DNA from: Chloroflexota bacterium
GTDB lineage: Bacteria > Chloroflexota > Anaerolineae > Promineifilales > Promineifilaceae
NCBI GenBank assembly: GCA_017993775.1
Contig: JAGOMA010000004.1
Location: 124,001 to 188,000, forward strand
Length of the DNA stretch: 64,000 nucleotides
Direction of reading: 5' to 3'
This document shows positions 51,801-61,307 of the stretch, in pieces. The translations under genes were made by a program, and so were the position numbers. Under the pieces are notes generated by a model that saw nothing but the letters and a program-made list of their open reading frames with translations, was not told where the DNA came from and did no database searches. Within the stretch, counting starts at the first letter, position 1. Every line of letters begins with the position of its first letter.

Positions 51801-52458
51801 GAGGTTCATCGCCATAAGCAAGGCCCGGAACAGGCTTGTCGTCATTGGGCCAATCGCTGGTAACGTATGGCAGCCCATTGGCAACTACCCAGGCCGCCAA
51901 ACTATCCAGGTCCAAACTAGAGATCTTCTCGCGGGTCAGTGGCTGATCATGGTAGACCAAACAGGGGAAAGAAAGTTCGCGGGTTTGCAGATTATGGAGG
52001 GCAATAAACCCGGAATCCACCGAAAAGATTTCAAGAATCTGCGCTTGCACTTGCTCGCAAATCGGCAGCAGGGGGCCGAGTGTGCGCACAATTTCGGCCA
52101 CACTGAATACGGCTTCCAAAAATCGGATGCGGGCTGCGTTGGCGACAGGGCGAAAAAAAGGCATGGTCGCTAATTGGGCCGCCATCATTTCAGCCAGTTC
52201 CAATTCATCATCAGTAAAGGGGAGGGCGCGGGTGAGGGTGAGCCAATACCCTGAATACCCAATCGGCAGGTGAAGGGTGTAATCGGACGATTGGGTGGTT
52301 GGGGCAACGGCCGTATACGACAAAACAGCTTCTTGAACGTTGAATTGTTCGGTGACAAATTGAACTACCAGCTCTTTAACCCCGGCAAACGTCGTGACTG
52401 CCTTGATGGCTGGTCGCCAAAGACGTAAAGCGTCGAAATAGGTTGCACTTTGTAACAT
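48808..52458 (-). CDS. Multi-GAF sensor histidine kinase
   Basis: I use the ATG at 52458; a TTG five codons earlier is possible and neither has a ribosome site. The 1216-residue soluble protein has about five GAF-type sensory domains in tandem (roughly 115-290, 300-460, 475-650, 665-825, 840-1000), shown by recurring VPL(V/L/I)xGDxxLG motifs. A short coiled coil follows, then the HisKA helix with the phospho-acceptor His in NVSHELRTPLTFV. The ATPase domain has N-box DNLIANAMKFSPDGG, G1 SDQGIGMPKEK and G2 GGTGIGLAIVKRIV. The absence of membrane segments implies intracellular sensing. No response regulator is adjacent, so it is an orphan kinase in this window. The GAF ligand set is unknown. Confidence 0.94.
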   Translation of the reverse strand: MLQSATYFDALRLWRPAIKAVTTFAGVKELVVQFVTEQFNVQEAVLSYTAVAPTTQSSDYTLHLPIGYSGYWLTLTRALPFTDDELELAEMMAAQLATMPFFRPVANAARIRFLEAVFSVAEIVRTLGPLLPICEQVQAQILEIFSVDSGFIALHNLQTRELSFPCLVYHDQPLTREKISSLDLDSLAAWVVANGLPYVTSDWPNDDKPVPGLAYGDEPRSVMCVPLLFGDDVLGAISVQSNKSHLFEAADFEILQAVASHLATAVHNAYLYAHAQDLIAKGTHDYQIAVALRQAISAISSTLKQDAILKQLTLALNGVLIFDTAYIFLSENRRFKFVASHDVGDRPLEHAPAELEAMWQDNPLLREIRQYREAILLPNPAAIAQVTPFPDSDRVKSWLGTPFIAGGEMLGVLIIQSEQPDMFGKQQQWLCATLAAHTAVALQNARLYRQTQQQLNELSTLYQASATMTANLDQEFVLQSVVAEMVRALQVDSCTIFVWDRGRHHLVQAAHSNLRQKMSQAAATGAPPEAIGLSRVENLEKNEIIQYIFDTREAYTLRSDNAHTLDRQTMLTAAGLTAVLLVPLVRGDDVLGLLALGQVSDLRSFTTGERRLAQNLAGQAAIAIEHAHLFAQAQRRVEELATFHNIVLQLNTPLKQTTVLDAITESALKLVDATNLHIYLYDQATGQFTFGSALWRDGRRNAAVTAVRPDGLTSTVVKRGEPVIINNAAEHPLFQSKGAKEWGIQAIAGFPLKRGDEVIGAFTITYLHAHVFTKDEILLLNLLADQAAVAVRNARLFDESQRRLRDMSALVDMAQKVTGKLKIRSVLQTTVQILQGLLNARASTITMLTEDRKELIVAAAVGVDEEYMQARMQVDESISGEVVRDGDLVYIRDTYEEPQFLFFSDIVRSLLVVPLIVRGETIGTLTIDSDKANAFSESDIQLMTIAAAQVSIAISNAGLFEEVEARAQELTEAYDELKESDRLKDELVQNVSHELRTPLTFVKGYVDLLMDGEMGLVTPAQQDALQIVATKTDEITRLIDDIITLQRIDAGNLQVAPCSISDLIQKAIAGHRMVAEKKGLLVEADLPPTEGIAPVDKGRINQVLDNLIANAMKFSPDGGTIRVRLEDDEQEVRVIVSDQGIGMPKEKQSRIFDRFYQIDGSSRRRFGGTGIGLAIVKRIVDAHQGKIWVESEPNEGSSFYFALPKTRRAHGEPVKS

Positions 52459-52650
52459 AAGGTAATTACTCAAAGGCTAAATAGTTCGATTAAATGTGCC
52501 CCAAACCACCAAATGAACCGATGTTGGCGGAATAGCATTTTAAATTTTTACTTTCGGACGAGTACCGATAAAAGCATTATTTCCAGGAAACGTCAATGAA
52601 TGCTAGTGAAAGTGCCGTTAAAAGTCAACGTTTAAGAAAAAAAGACGTGT

Positions 52651-52729
52651 CTGTTCAGCAAGACCCCAAGGGGTTGATACCCCAATAATCCAGGTTCTCC
52701 GGAACAAAGCCTTGGGGTCTGTACAGATA
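52651..52729 (-). repeat. Structured intergenic repeat, copy 1
   Basis: An outer stem of 11 bp (AGACCCCAAGG at 52,661-52,671 with CCTTGGGGTCT at 52,710-52,720) encloses smaller hairpins, including GGGGTTGATACCCC. A diverged copy with the same outer stem and flanks lies at 63,098-63,190. Confidence 0.65.
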
Positions 52730-52730
52730 C

Positions 52731-52777
52731 AAAAAGACAGCGCTTTTCCCTTTGGGGTTGATGAGCGCTGTCTTTTT
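52731..52777. terminator. Terminator of secA
   Basis: AAAAAGACAGCGCT (52,731-52,744) pairs perfectly with AGCGCTGTCTTTTT (52,764-52,777). It lies 19 bases after the secA stop codon on the minus strand and has T-runs on both strands. Confidence 0.85.
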
Positions 52778-52795
52778 CCTAAACTGTCATTGTAG

Positions 52796-55700
52796 TTATT
52801 TGCGTGACGGCCGTTTCTTGACAGGCGGTTGTGCCGGGGCAACGGCCGTGGGGGCGGCGCTGCCATGACAATGCTTATACTTTTTACCGCTGCCGCACGG
52901 ACACGGATCGTTGCGCCCAACTTTAGGCACATCGCGGCGTGTCTCCACACCCTTGCCCTGGCTGCGCTTCACCACCTGGAAACCCGCCTCCTGAGCCTTC
53001 AACTGGTACGTCACCTCGGCTTCCTGCTGCTTGATATACGCCTGATGGCTATCCACTTGCCGGAAGAAGCGATCCACCACGTCCCGGTTCACATTTTGGC
53101 GCATATTGGCAAACATTTCCGCCGAACGAATTTTGTATTGTACCTTCGGGTCTCGCTGCCCAACGGCTTCCAAGCCAACCTCCCGGCGCAGATCGTCCAT
53201 GGCTGTCAGATAATCGCGCCATTCGCGGTCGATGGCATCCAATAACAGCAGGCGCTGGAAATTCTCATATTCTTCAGCGCCAATGCGCTCACGCCATCTG
53301 TTTTGATGTTTGGTCACATACCCGCGCAGGGCCGCCACCATTTGCTCGCTGTCCAGCGTCGAAAGTCCCTTGAGCAGCAAATCACGCAAGGCCGCATCAA
53401 CCGCCAGCCGGAAACGAAGCTGGCGCGACGCGGCATTTTTAATCGACAAACCATCCAAATTAAATTGGCTAAATGCCTGATTCAGCTTCTCCTCGGCTTC
53501 TTGCCAGATTTTCGTCCGCTCTGCGGGCGCAATTTGCTCTGCCAGGAAGTCGTTATAAAACTCTTCTACGTGAGCAAGATAGTCACGCCGGGAATTCTCG
53601 CGCGCCTGGTGCTGCCCGGAACGCCGCCCGGACAAGCTGCCCAGGTTAGGCACAGAAGCCAACAGCGGCAAGAACCGCCCCATCGCTTGCAGCAGCTGCT
53701 GAATGTTCAGGCCGTTTTCTTCATTTTCATACGCCAGAGTAAGCAAGGTGTCGGCCAGACGGCCGGTAGACAATTCCGCTAATTCGGCGCGATCCAGTTC
53801 TGTGATGGCCGGCAACAGGCCGCGCAGTCGGGCTATGACGCCATTGATATTGATGGTATCTAACGCATCGGTGCTAAAGTCATTGATCGTGCGATCAATT
53901 TCAGTGCGCACAAAACCGATGTAGTGGTCGATGTAATTATCAACAAGTTCCTCAATCGCGTTGGTGAACGCTTCACCCACTTTTTCGTTCAGGTCGATGG
54001 TTTCGCCCAGCAGGATGGCGCGTCGCTCGTTGTAAATGGCTTGTCGCTGCCGGTTCATGACGTCGTCGTATTCGACGATGTTTTTGCGCAAGTCGAAGTT
54101 GTAGCCTTCAATTCGCTCTTGTGAGCTTTCGATGATGCGATCTAGCACGCTAAATTCCAAGGGTGTGTCCTCGGGAATGTTCGATAACACACCGCGCGAC
54201 ATCCAGGCTTTGAGTCGTTCGCCGCCAAACCGGCGCATGAGGTCATCTTCTAGCGAGAGGAAGAAACGCGAGGAGCCGGGGTCGCCCTGACGGGCGGCAC
54301 GGCCACGAAGCTGATTATCAATACGGCGTGATTCGTGCCGTTCCGAGCCGATCACATGCAGGCCGCCCAGTTCGCGGACCTCGCGTTGTTCGGCTTTGGC
54401 CTGGCCTTTTAGAGCTTCGATTTTGCCGATGGTGTCGGCCGGCAGGCCGGGGACGGCGTTGATAATGCGTTGGGCTTCGTTGTCATCGCCGGCCAGGACG
54501 GCGCGAATGAGGGCGGCACGGCCGTTAAAGTGCTTATCAAACAACATTTCGGCCAGGAATTGGGCGGTGGCTTTGGGGTCCTGGTGAATGGCTTGGTAAC
54601 GGCCGTATTCCTCTTGCAGCCGCACAATGTCATCCACCAGCGCCACATCTTTATTCAGATCATCCAGATATACCCGGGCTTCGCTCAACATGCCGCCGCG
54701 CACCAAACGAACAACGTACAGCGTCTGATCATAGTCCAGATCGTATGGCTCTTGCAGCGTGCGCGCCAGATAGCCAATAATTTGCACCTTCTCGATTTCG
54801 GCCAACGCCTCATCAAAACGTGTCTTGGTATGCTGCAGCTCCTCAACCAACACATCATCCAGTTTGGGGTGTTTTTGGGCGTAGGTGTACGCAACTTCTT
54901 CACCTTCTTCAAACAGGCGCACAGCCAGTTGAGTTAACTGCACGCGGTCGAACAACTCTTTTTCGATCATTTCGGCGGCCAGCCCTTCGGCATTACCGCC
55001 TAACAAAATATCCGTACCACGACCCGCCATGTTGGTGGAAATGGTAACGGCCCCCTTTCGACCAGCCTGCGCCACAATCAACGCTTCAGACTGATGGATT
55101 TTAGCGTTCAACACGGCATGGGGAATGCGCTCGCTTTTTAACATGCGATCAATCATTTCTGAATGTTCAACGGATGTGGTGCCTACGAGAATGGGACGGC
55201 CGTCTTCATGAATGCGCTTAATCTCACGAATGATCGCCTTATCCTTCGCCTCCACCGTCGCGTACACCTGATCGGCAAAGTCGATACGCTTGAAATAAAC
55301 CGGCTTTCCAGACTGCGGATCCACATACACAGTGGCCTCAGCGCCCTCTACCTTTTCCTTGCGCTCCTGGAGGCCCAATTGGCCGGACTCCACCACATCT
55401 TGCACATTTGTCGGCAGCGGGGCCACACCCAGCTCGTAAATCTCATTAAATTCCTCGGCATCCGTCAGCGCCGTACCGGTCATACCAGCCAGTTTTTCGT
55501 ACAACCGGAAATAGTTTTGCAACGTGATTGTGGCCACCGTAACCGTCTCGCGGCGCACATTCACCCCTTCTTTCGCTTCAATCGCCTCATGCAGCCCGTC
55601 CGAATAACGCCGCCCAGCCATCAAACGGCCGGTGAAATCATCGACAATGATCACCTCGCCATCTTGCACCACATAGTGTACATCCCGCTTAAACAGGTAT

Positions 55701-56713
55701 TGGGCGCGTAGGGCATTGTCCAGATAGTAGGTCAGGTGGAAAAAGCGTGGATCGTACAGACTGTCCCCGGCATCCTGGTCGATTTCAGGAATGCGATTTT
55801 CAATTTCCGCAATCCCCATTTCTGTCAGGCTGATGGAACGGCTTTTTTCGTCGATGTCGTAATGGCCGGTGGGGTCTTCATCTTCTTCGGCCGTGTTCTC
55901 ACGCAGCCGCCGCACATATTCGGCGAAACGCACATAATCCTTGCCGGAACGTGGCGCAGGCCCAGAAATAATCAGCGGGGTTCGGGCTTCGTCAATCAAC
56001 ACATTGTCGACTTCGTCAATAACCGCAAAATACAGTTCGCGCTGCATAATCCGATCTTTGCTGGTCGCCATGTTGTCGCGCAGGTAATCGAACCCAAATT
56101 CGCTGCTGATGCCATAGGTAATGTCGGCCAGATAGGCTTGCTGGCGCGTACACGGCCGCCAGTGGACCAATCGCTCATCTTCCAATTCGGCCCCAGGGTT
56201 TACATAATCGGGGTCATACAGAGCAGAAAACTGCTGCGGCCCAATACACGCGACGCTCAGGCCTAGATGGTAAAAAATGTTACCCATCCAACCACCATCA
56301 CGACGCGCCAGGTATTCGTTAACGGTTACCAGATGTGCGCCTCGACCAGTCAAGGCGTTCAGGAACAACGGCAAAGTAGCAACCAGCGTTTTCCCTTCAC
56401 CTGTGCGCATTTCGACCACTTCGCCACGATGGAGCAAGACGCCGCCCATGATCTGGACGTCGTAATGGCGCAGGCCAGTTGTGCGCACAGAGGCTTCGCG
56501 GACCAGCGCGTATGCTTCCGGCAGCAAATCTTCTAGCGATTCGCCATTTTGCAGGCGTTCGCGCAGTACGGCCGTTTTGGCGCGCAGTTCGTCATCACTC
56601 ATTTGTTGCAGCGTCGCTTCCAAATCGCCAACTCCGTTGACAATCGGTCGCAAGCTGGCGATCAATTTTTTGTTGGAATCTCCAACGATTTTTGTGAATA
56701 GTTTTTTAAACAT
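52796..56713 (-). CDS. secA: SecA protein-translocase ATPase, enlarged form
   Basis: The 1305-residue protein is the motor that pushes preproteins through SecYEG. Walker A is MRTGEGKT (102-109) and Walker B region [16 protein letters not shown] (231-246). The preprotein-binding region, NBD2 ([15 protein letters not shown], 560-574) and the HWD/scaffold ([20 protein letters not shown]) are recognisable. It ends with the zinc SEC-C motif [18 protein letters not shown]. coli SecA has about 900 residues; here about 160 extra residues are inserted between LGGN (about 573) and GGLHVIG (783), and a further expansion lies in the helical wing region. Motif VI reads RGRAARQGD (803-811) where RGR(S/A)GRQGD is usual. 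It is monocistronic with its own terminator. Confidence 0.96.
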   Translation of the reverse strand: MFKKLFTKIVGDSNKKLIASLRPIVNGVGDLEATLQQMSDDELRAKTAVLRERLQNGESLEDLLPEAYALVREASVRTTGLRHYDVQIMGGVLLHRGEVVEMRTGEGKTLVATLPLFLNALTGRGAHLVTVNEYLARRDGGWMGNIFYHLGLSVACIGPQQFSALYDPDYVNPGAELEDERLVHWRPCTRQQAYLADITYGISSEFGFDYLRDNMATSKDRIMQRELYFAVIDEVDNVLIDEARTPLIISGPAPRSGKDYVRFAEYVRRLRENTAEEDEDPTGHYDIDEKSRSISLTEMGIAEIENRIPEIDQDAGDSLYDPRFFHLTYYLDNALRAQYLFKRDVHYVVQDGEVIIVDDFTGRLMAGRRYSDGLHEAIEAKEGVNVRRETVTVATITLQNYFRLYEKLAGMTGTALTDAEEFNEIYELGVAPLPTNVQDVVESGQLGLQERKEKVEGAEATVYVDPQSGKPVYFKRIDFADQVYATVEAKDKAIIREIKRIHEDGRPILVGTTSVEHSEMIDRMLKSERIPHAVLNAKIHQSEALIVAQAGRKGAVTISTNMAGRGTDILLGGNAEGLAAEMIEKELFDRVQLTQLAVRLFEEGEEVAYTYAQKHPKLDDVLVEELQHTKTRFDEALAEIEKVQIIGYLARTLQEPYDLDYDQTLYVVRLVRGGMLSEARVYLDDLNKDVALVDDIVRLQEEYGRYQAIHQDPKATAQFLAEMLFDKHFNGRAALIRAVLAGDDNEAQRIINAVPGLPADTIGKIEALKGQAKAEQREVRELGGLHVIGSERHESRRIDNQLRGRAARQGDPGSSRFFLSLEDDLMRRFGGERLKAWMSRGVLSNIPEDTPLEFSVLDRIIESSQERIEGYNFDLRKNIVEYDDVMNRQRQAIYNERRAILLGETIDLNEKVGEAFTNAIEELVDNYIDHYIGFVRTEIDRTINDFSTDALDTININGVIARLRGLLPAITELDRAELAELSTGRLADTLLTLAYENEENGLNIQQLLQAMGRFLPLLASVPNLGSLSGRRSGQHQARENSRRDYLAHVEEFYNDFLAEQIAPAERTKIWQEAEEKLNQAFSQFNLDGLSIKNAASRQLRFRLAVDAALRDLLLKGLSTLDSEQMVAALRGYVTKHQNRWRERIGAEEYENFQRLLLLDAIDREWRDYLTAMDDLRREVGLEAVGQRDPKVQYKIRSAEMFANMRQNVNRDVVDRFFRQVDSHQAYIKQQEAEVTYQLKAQEAGFQVVKRSQGKGVETRRDVPKVGRNDPCPCGSGKKYKHCHGSAAPTAVAPAQPPVKKRPSRK

Positions 56714-56948
56714 ACCAGTTGATAAAACCTTAACTTGATTGGGTAGAGGTTAAATTGACGAGTCTCTGAATCTTTCCGCTCAGTGTAAACTGCCAAACAA
56801 GCCACAGCAATGCCAAGATGTTTGCAAACTGCTGGCAAAGAGACTCAATTATCTACCTTTCTTTGTGAATGGATGCAGCGTCAACTAATTTACCACGATT
56901 ATCTTAATTTTGTATTAACTCGCGGCACTTTGATCATGCTGGCCGGTT

Positions 56949-57902
56949 TTATTCGTTGAAAAGCTCTCCAACGCTCCGGCCTTCGTGCGAGCGAAGAATG
57001 ACTTCGCCCAACAGCTTGGCTACAGTCAGAACGGTCATATTAGGCAGAATTTTTTCCGGCGGAATGGGAAGTGTATCTGTGGTGATGATTTCTTTGATAG
57101 GCAAATTCCGCAGCCGCGTGACGGCCGGATCAGACAACACCGGATGGGTAAAAGCGATATAAACATCGCGTGCGCCTTGCGCCTTAACAAGATTAACGGC
57201 TTGCTCAATGGAACCGGCCGTGTCCACCAAATCATCGACAATAATTACGTCTTTGTCCGCCACGCTGCCGATAATGGACAGCGCCTGTCGTTCGCGGGTG
57301 TTGCCCACGCGCCGTTTTTCGACAAAAGCCAGCGGCAAGTCGAGGCGCGCGGCCGCATTTCGCCCTTGTTTGGCATAGCCCAAATCTGGTGTGACTACCA
57401 CGCCATCCAGGTGTTTTTCGTTCAAATAATCCATGAGGATGTGCGAAGCGGTGAGCGAATCGCCAGGGATTTTATAAAAACCCTGGATTTGTCCGGCGTG
57501 CAGGTCAATCGTCATCCAACGATCGGCCCCGGCGACTTCGATCATGTCTGCCAGCAATCTGGCGGTGATGGGGACGCGGGGTTCGACTTTTTTATCGCTT
57601 TGAGAGTAGGCCATGTAGGGGACCACGGCCGTTACCCGCCCTACCGAATCACGCTTCATGCAGTCAATGGCAATCAGCAATTCCATGATATTGCGATGAA
57701 CAGGGCGCGAATGGCTCTGAATGATGTATACATCTTTGCCCCGCACGCTGCCAGACAGGCGAACGAGCAAATTTTCATTGGGAAATTCCACAATATCCCA
57801 GGGGCTGAGGGGAATGCCGACGTAATCGGCAATACGCTGGGCTAATGCCGGACAGCCAGACCCGGCAAATAATTTGATGTCGCCTACGGATAACTTGACC
57901 AT
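56949..57902 (-). CDS. prs: Ribose-phosphate pyrophosphokinase
   Basis: The ATG at 57902, behind GGGAGGCGG, gives the normal 317 residues; a longer open frame upstream is out-of-frame meaB sequence. The protein shows the ATP-binding segment SVRGKDVYIIQS, the dimer/flexible region VPYMAYSQSDKK, the MTIDLHAGQIQGF motif and the PRPP-binding loop VIIVDDLVDTAGS. It makes PRPP from ribose 5-phosphate and ATP, feeding purine, pyrimidine, NAD, His and Trp synthesis. It lies 35 bases after meaB on the same strand and is probably cotranscribed with it, an uncommon grouping. Confidence 0.95.
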   Translation of the reverse strand: MVKLSVGDIKLFAGSGCPALAQRIADYVGIPLSPWDIVEFPNENLLVRLSGSVRGKDVYIIQSHSRPVHRNIMELLIAIDCMKRDSVGRVTAVVPYMAYSQSDKKVEPRVPITARLLADMIEVAGADRWMTIDLHAGQIQGFYKIPGDSLTASHILMDYLNEKHLDGVVVTPDLGYAKQGRNAAARLDLPLAFVEKRRVGNTRERQALSIIGSVADKDVIIVDDLVDTAGSIEQAVNLVKAQGARDVYIAFTHPVLSDPAVTRLRNLPIKEIITTDTLPIPPEKILPNMTVLTVAKLLGEVILRSHEGRSVGELFNE

Positions 57903-57937
57903 ACGAACCGCCTCCCTCGACAAGATTGTTTGGGTAA

Positions 57938-58936
57938 TTACGGAGATAGTTGGGCAAACAGGTGGGCAACGGCCGTATACGGGTCCATTTCTCGGGCAGC
58001 AACGGCCGTAATCAACGCCTCCTGCAAGTCTAAAGACACCGTCACCCGCAGTCGGCGGAGCAGCCGCGCCTGGAGCAGGCGCTCCACTTCTCGACGGCTG
58101 CGGGATTTTTCTTTTGCCAGCCAATTGCTTGATGATTGCAAATAACGCCGATGGCGCTGGATGGCTTCAACTAGCTCTGGGAGGCCTGCCCCGCTTACGG
58201 CCGTTGTCGGCTGCACAGGAACTGACCAGACCTCATCGGCCAGTACTGGCTCAGCGGTGGCTTCGGTTGTCAAACGGCCGTGATGCCCCGGCGCGGGTCC
58301 CGCGCCCAAATGCAGCATCAGTTCCAACGACTTGATCGTCCGATCTGCGCCCGGCCGGTCTGCCTTATTAACGACGAGGACATCAGCAATTTCCAAAATG
58401 CCAGCCTTAAAGGTTTGAATATCATCGCCCATGCCCGGCGCTTCAATCACCAGAGTCGTGTGGGCCATCGTTGCGATGTCTACTTCCGCCTGTCCCGCCC
58501 CGACTGTTTCCACCAAGATAATCGGATAGCCGGCCGCATCCAGAATTTTAATGACTGCCGCCGTTGCTTCCGCCAGCCCGCCCAAATTGCCCCGCGAGGC
58601 CATGCTGCGAATGAAAATGCCTCGATCTCCGGCCAAATCACGCATTCGGACGCGGTCGCCTAACAGTGCGCCGCCCGTAAATGGGCTGCTGGGATCCACG
58701 GCAATGATGCCCACCGTCTGATCCAGACGGCGAAAGGCTTTGGCCAATTCGTTGACCAATGTACTTTTGCCGGCTCCTGGCGGTCCGGTGATGCCGATGA
58801 TATGCGCCTGGCCGGTATGGGGATAAAGAGCGGTAACGGCCGTTTCCGCAGCCGTCTCGCTGTTTTCTACCAGGCTAATCAATCGGGCAATTGCTCGCGG
58901 ACGGCCGTCACGCGCCTGTCGCAGGAGATCATCCAC
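57938..58936 (-). CDS. meaB: Methylmalonyl-CoA mutase-associated GTPase (MeaB/ArgK)
   Basis: I choose the GTG at 58936, with GGGAGG 9 bases upstream, over a TTG 7 codons earlier. The 332-residue protein has Walker [10 protein letters not shown] (51-59), the switch [18 protein letters not shown], the [14 protein letters not shown] Walker B region and the guanine-specific NKAD. It protects and loads adenosylcobalamin into methylmalonyl-CoA mutase. Its start overlaps the end of the B12-binding subunit gene by 8 bases, which supports functional pairing. The C-terminal dimerisation arm is Arg-rich. Two ACGGCCGT copies lie near the 3' end. Confidence 0.95.
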   Translation of the reverse strand: MDDLLRQARDGRPRAIARLISLVENSETAAETAVTALYPHTGQAHIIGITGPPGAGKSTLVNELAKAFRRLDQTVGIIAVDPSSPFTGGALLGDRVRMRDLAGDRGIFIRSMASRGNLGGLAEATAAVIKILDAAGYPIILVETVGAGQAEVDIATMAHTTLVIEAPGMGDDIQTFKAGILEIADVLVVNKADRPGADRTIKSLELMLHLGAGPAPGHHGRLTTEATAEPVLADEVWSVPVQPTTAVSGAGLPELVEAIQRHRRYLQSSSNWLAKEKSRSRREVERLLQARLLRRLRVTVSLDLQEALITAVAAREMDPYTAVAHLFAQLSP

Positions 58937-59333
58937 TCTGCAACGCCTCCCGCACAAACCTCACAATCTCGTCAGTGCTGGAGCCAGGTCCAAAAACGGC
59001 CGCAACGCCCATATCTTTTAAGACCGGCAAATCATCCGCCGGAATAATCCCGCCTAAAAAGAGCGGCACGTCGGCCATGTCATTCTCCCGCAAAAGGGCC
59101 AGCACACGCTCCGTCAGCGGCAAGTGAGCCCCAGAAAGAATACTCAAACCTATTGCGTCCACGTCTTCCTGCAGCGCAGCCTCGACAATCATCTCCGGCG
59201 TCTGCCTTAATCCGGTGTAAATGATTTCCATGCCGGCATCGCGCAGCGCGCGGGCCACTACTTTTGCGCCTCGATCATGACCATCAAGTCCCGGTTTCGC
59301 AATCAAAACACGCGGCGTGTGTTCATCTCTCAT
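58929..59333 (-). CDS. B12-binding subunit of an acyl-CoA mutase
   Basis: I use the ATG at 59333 ([18 protein letters not shown]), with AGGAGA at good distance; the frame upstream has no homology. The 134-residue protein is a free-standing cobalamin-binding domain: the DxHxxG lower-ligand motif is LDGHDRGAK, with conserved [23 protein letters not shown] and FLGGIIP. It serves as the small subunit of a methylmalonyl-CoA or isobutyryl-CoA-type mutase, whose catalytic large subunit is not in the window. It overlaps meaB, so both belong to one cobalamin-dependent isomerisation module. Confidence 0.94.
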   Translation of the reverse strand: MRDEHTPRVLIAKPGLDGHDRGAKVVARALRDAGMEIIYTGLRQTPEMIVEAALQEDVDAIGLSILSGAHLPLTERVLALLRENDMADVPLFLGGIIPADDLPVLKDMGVAAVFGPGSSTDEIVRFVREALQSG

Positions 59334-59637
59334 CCACTCAACTCTCCTTATCGCCCTCCACAAGGCCACACCGATGATCGTAGACCTCGTCACGATCAAA
59401 ATTGACATATTCTGTTCGGATTATAACGAGAGACTCTCACTTTATCTAATCCGACCACCCCCATTCTGGCAACCCATATCTGGCAACTTGTCTAATTTCG
59501 TGGCGATTTCGGCGTTGGGAATAATTTTCTGGAACAACTGCTTGCAATTAGGGCCAATTCTGGACTATACTCTTATGTAATACTGTTATGTAACCTTGCA
59601 TAATTGCCGGTAAATTACATCCGCAGGAGGGTGTCTT
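59334..59637. other. Divergent spacer between mutase subunit and SH3 protein genes
   Basis: These 304 bases carry the candidate SH3-gene promoter near 59,542-59,571 and a direct repeat TTATGTAA at 59,573 and 59,586. No gene is called. Confidence 0.5.
59542..59571 (+). promoter_or_regulatory. Candidate promoter of the SH3-repeat gene
   Basis: TTGCAA (59,542-59,547) and TATACT (59,566-59,571) are spaced by 18 bases, about 66 bases upstream of the ATG. A direct repeat TTATGTAA just downstream could bind a regulator. Confidence 0.5.
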
Positions 59638-61227
59638 ATGTTCAAACAAGCAAAATTGGCTAAATGGTATCTGATTTTGGCGCTGGTCATCGGCATTGTG
59701 GCGCTGGTTTCTGTGCAAACGGCCGTTGCCCAAGATCGCGCCGCCACAGGCATTGTCAGCACCGGCGCGCTCAACGTCCGATCCGGACCTGGACTGGAAT
59801 TTGGCATCATCACCACCACCTACCAGGGACACGCCGTGGCCGTCCTGGGCCGCAGCGGCTTCAACACGTGGGTAGAGGTTCGCACCTTCGACGGCGTCGT
59901 CGGCTGGGTCAACTCCAACTACCTGCAAATGAATGTGGCGCTCAACAATTTGCCAGTTGTGGGCACAGGAGTCGTTCCTCCCGGCGCTACGCCCATCCCA
60001 CCGGCCAACACCCCGGCGATTGGCGTCGTGAACACCGGCGCCGTGAATGTGCGCTCCGGCCCGGGCTACGGTTTCCCGATCGTGACCATCGCCTATCAGG
60101 GTTACACCTTCACATTGCTGGGCCGCACTGCCGATAATGCCTGGGTAAAAGTTCGCATGGTAGACACCACGGAAGGCTGGGTGAACAGCAGCGCGCTCAA
60201 CACAAATGTTCCTGTTGGCTCTCTGGCCATCATCACCGTAGTCGCCCCGCCAACCAGTGGGACAACGGCCGTTGTCAACACCGGCGCGCTCAACGTTCGG
60301 TCTGGTCCTGGGCTGCAATTTGGCGCTGTGGCAGCCGTGTACAACGGCCACGTGGTGCAAATGCTCGGCCGCAACGCCGACAACAGTTGGGTGAAAGTAC
60401 GGCTGTTCAACGGCCAGGAAGGCTGGGTAAACGCCAGATACATCACCCCCAATTCGCCCATCGCCAACCTGCCCGTGCTGGACAATTCCACCACGACACC
60501 GCCAGGCGCAACGGCCGTTGTCAACACCGGCGCGCTCAATGTACGCTCTGGTCCGGGACCGCAGTTTAGCGCCCTTACCTCCGTGTCCTCCGGGACCAAT
60601 CTATCGCTCATTGGCCGGAACCAGAATGCCAGTTGGGCCAAAGTTCGCCTGTCTACCGGCGTAGAAGGCTGGGTAAACACCAGCTACATCGTCAGTAATG
60701 TCGCCATCACCAGCCTGCCCATTGTCGATGGTTCCAGCAACGTGCCGGCCGGCACAGTCAACACCGGCGCGCTGAACGTCCGCTCCGGGCCGGGTGTCGG
60801 CTTTAGCGTGTTGGAAGTTGTTTACCAGGGCACGCGGGTGAACCTGCTCGGCCGCACGGCCGATTCCAGCTGGGTCCAAATTCAGACTCCTAAAGGGACA
60901 ACCGGTTGGGTCAATGCGACACTGCTGCAAACCAACGTGCCAATCACCAATTTGCCCGTTGTCGGCGGCACGACGCCCCCTCCGCCAGTCACCACCAACG
61001 CAGTCGTAACCACCGGCGCGCTGAACGTTCGTTCCGGCCCAGGACTGGCATTCCCAGTTGTTACCACCGTGTACAATGGCAACGGACTGCTGCTGATTGG
61101 GCGCAGCGCCACGGCCGTTACACCCCCGTGGGTCCAAGTCCGACTGGAAAATGGTCTGGTTGGCTGGGTAAACGCCAACTTTATCTTTACCAATGTACCG
61201 CTGGCTAACCTGCCAGTCACCGGCTAA
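59638..61227 (+). CDS. Exported protein with six SH3 (SH3_3) repeats
   Basis: The 529-residue protein starts 7 bases after GGAGG. A signal peptide occupies residues 1-32 (ending TAVAQ). Six bacterial SH3 repeats follow, each opening with TGA(L/V)NVRSGPG and ending near GWVN, joined by short Pro/Thr linkers. Such repeats bind peptidoglycan or cell-surface polymers. There is no enzymatic domain, so this is probably a cell-wall binding or scaffold protein. Repeats 3 and 4 begin with over 30 identical bases that also contain ACGGCCGT, suggesting recent duplication or gene conversion. A strong terminator follows. Confidence 0.92.
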   Translation: MFKQAKLAKWYLILALVIGIVALVSVQTAVAQDRAATGIVSTGALNVRSGPGLEFGIITTTYQGHAVAVLGRSGFNTWVEVRTFDGVVGWVNSNYLQMNVALNNLPVVGTGVVPPGATPIPPANTPAIGVVNTGAVNVRSGPGYGFPIVTIAYQGYTFTLLGRTADNAWVKVRMVDTTEGWVNSSALNTNVPVGSLAIITVVAPPTSGTTAVVNTGALNVRSGPGLQFGAVAAVYNGHVVQMLGRNADNSWVKVRLFNGQEGWVNARYITPNSPIANLPVLDNSTTTPPGATAVVNTGALNVRSGPGPQFSALTSVSSGTNLSLIGRNQNASWAKVRLSTGVEGWVNTSYIVSNVAITSLPIVDGSSNVPAGTVNTGALNVRSGPGVGFSVLEVVYQGTRVNLLGRTADSSWVQIQTPKGTTGWVNATLLQTNVPITNLPVVGGTTPPPPVTTNAVVTTGALNVRSGPGLAFPVVTTVYNGNGLLLIGRSATAVTPPWVQVRLENGLVGWVNANFIFTNVPLANLPVTG

Positions 61228-61250
61228 ATGAACACGCAAATATAATGCAA

Positions 61251-61290
61251 AAGGGGGCGCCGAGAAGAATCTCAGCGCCCCCTTTTTTTT
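61251..61290. terminator. Bidirectional terminator between SH3 gene and SulP gene
   Basis: GGGGGCGC and GAGA (61,253-61,265) pair with TCTC and GCGCCCCC (61,270-61,282) around a short loop with one mismatch. A run of eight T follows on the plus side, and TTTTGC on the minus side. Confidence 0.8.
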
Positions 61291-61307
61291 TGCAAACGGC
61301 CAGGTGT

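Larger units (their letters stand above)
52459..52795. other. Spacer between SecA and the GAF kinase genes
   Basis: The spacer holds the strong secA terminator at 52,731-52,777 and copy 1 of the structured repeat at 52,651-52,729. No gene is called; a minus-strand frame that crosses it (52,618-52,950) is a by-product. Confidence 0.6.

Noticed and set aside
52618-52950. A 110-codon minus-strand frame across the secA 3' end and structured repeat
   Set aside because: It lies out of frame with secA, passes through the terminator hairpin and has no ribosome site.
59638-61227. Repetitive signal suggesting a CRISPR array
   Set aside because: The repeats are about 230 bases long, in frame, and encode SH3 domains, unlike short CRISPR repeats with unique spacers.
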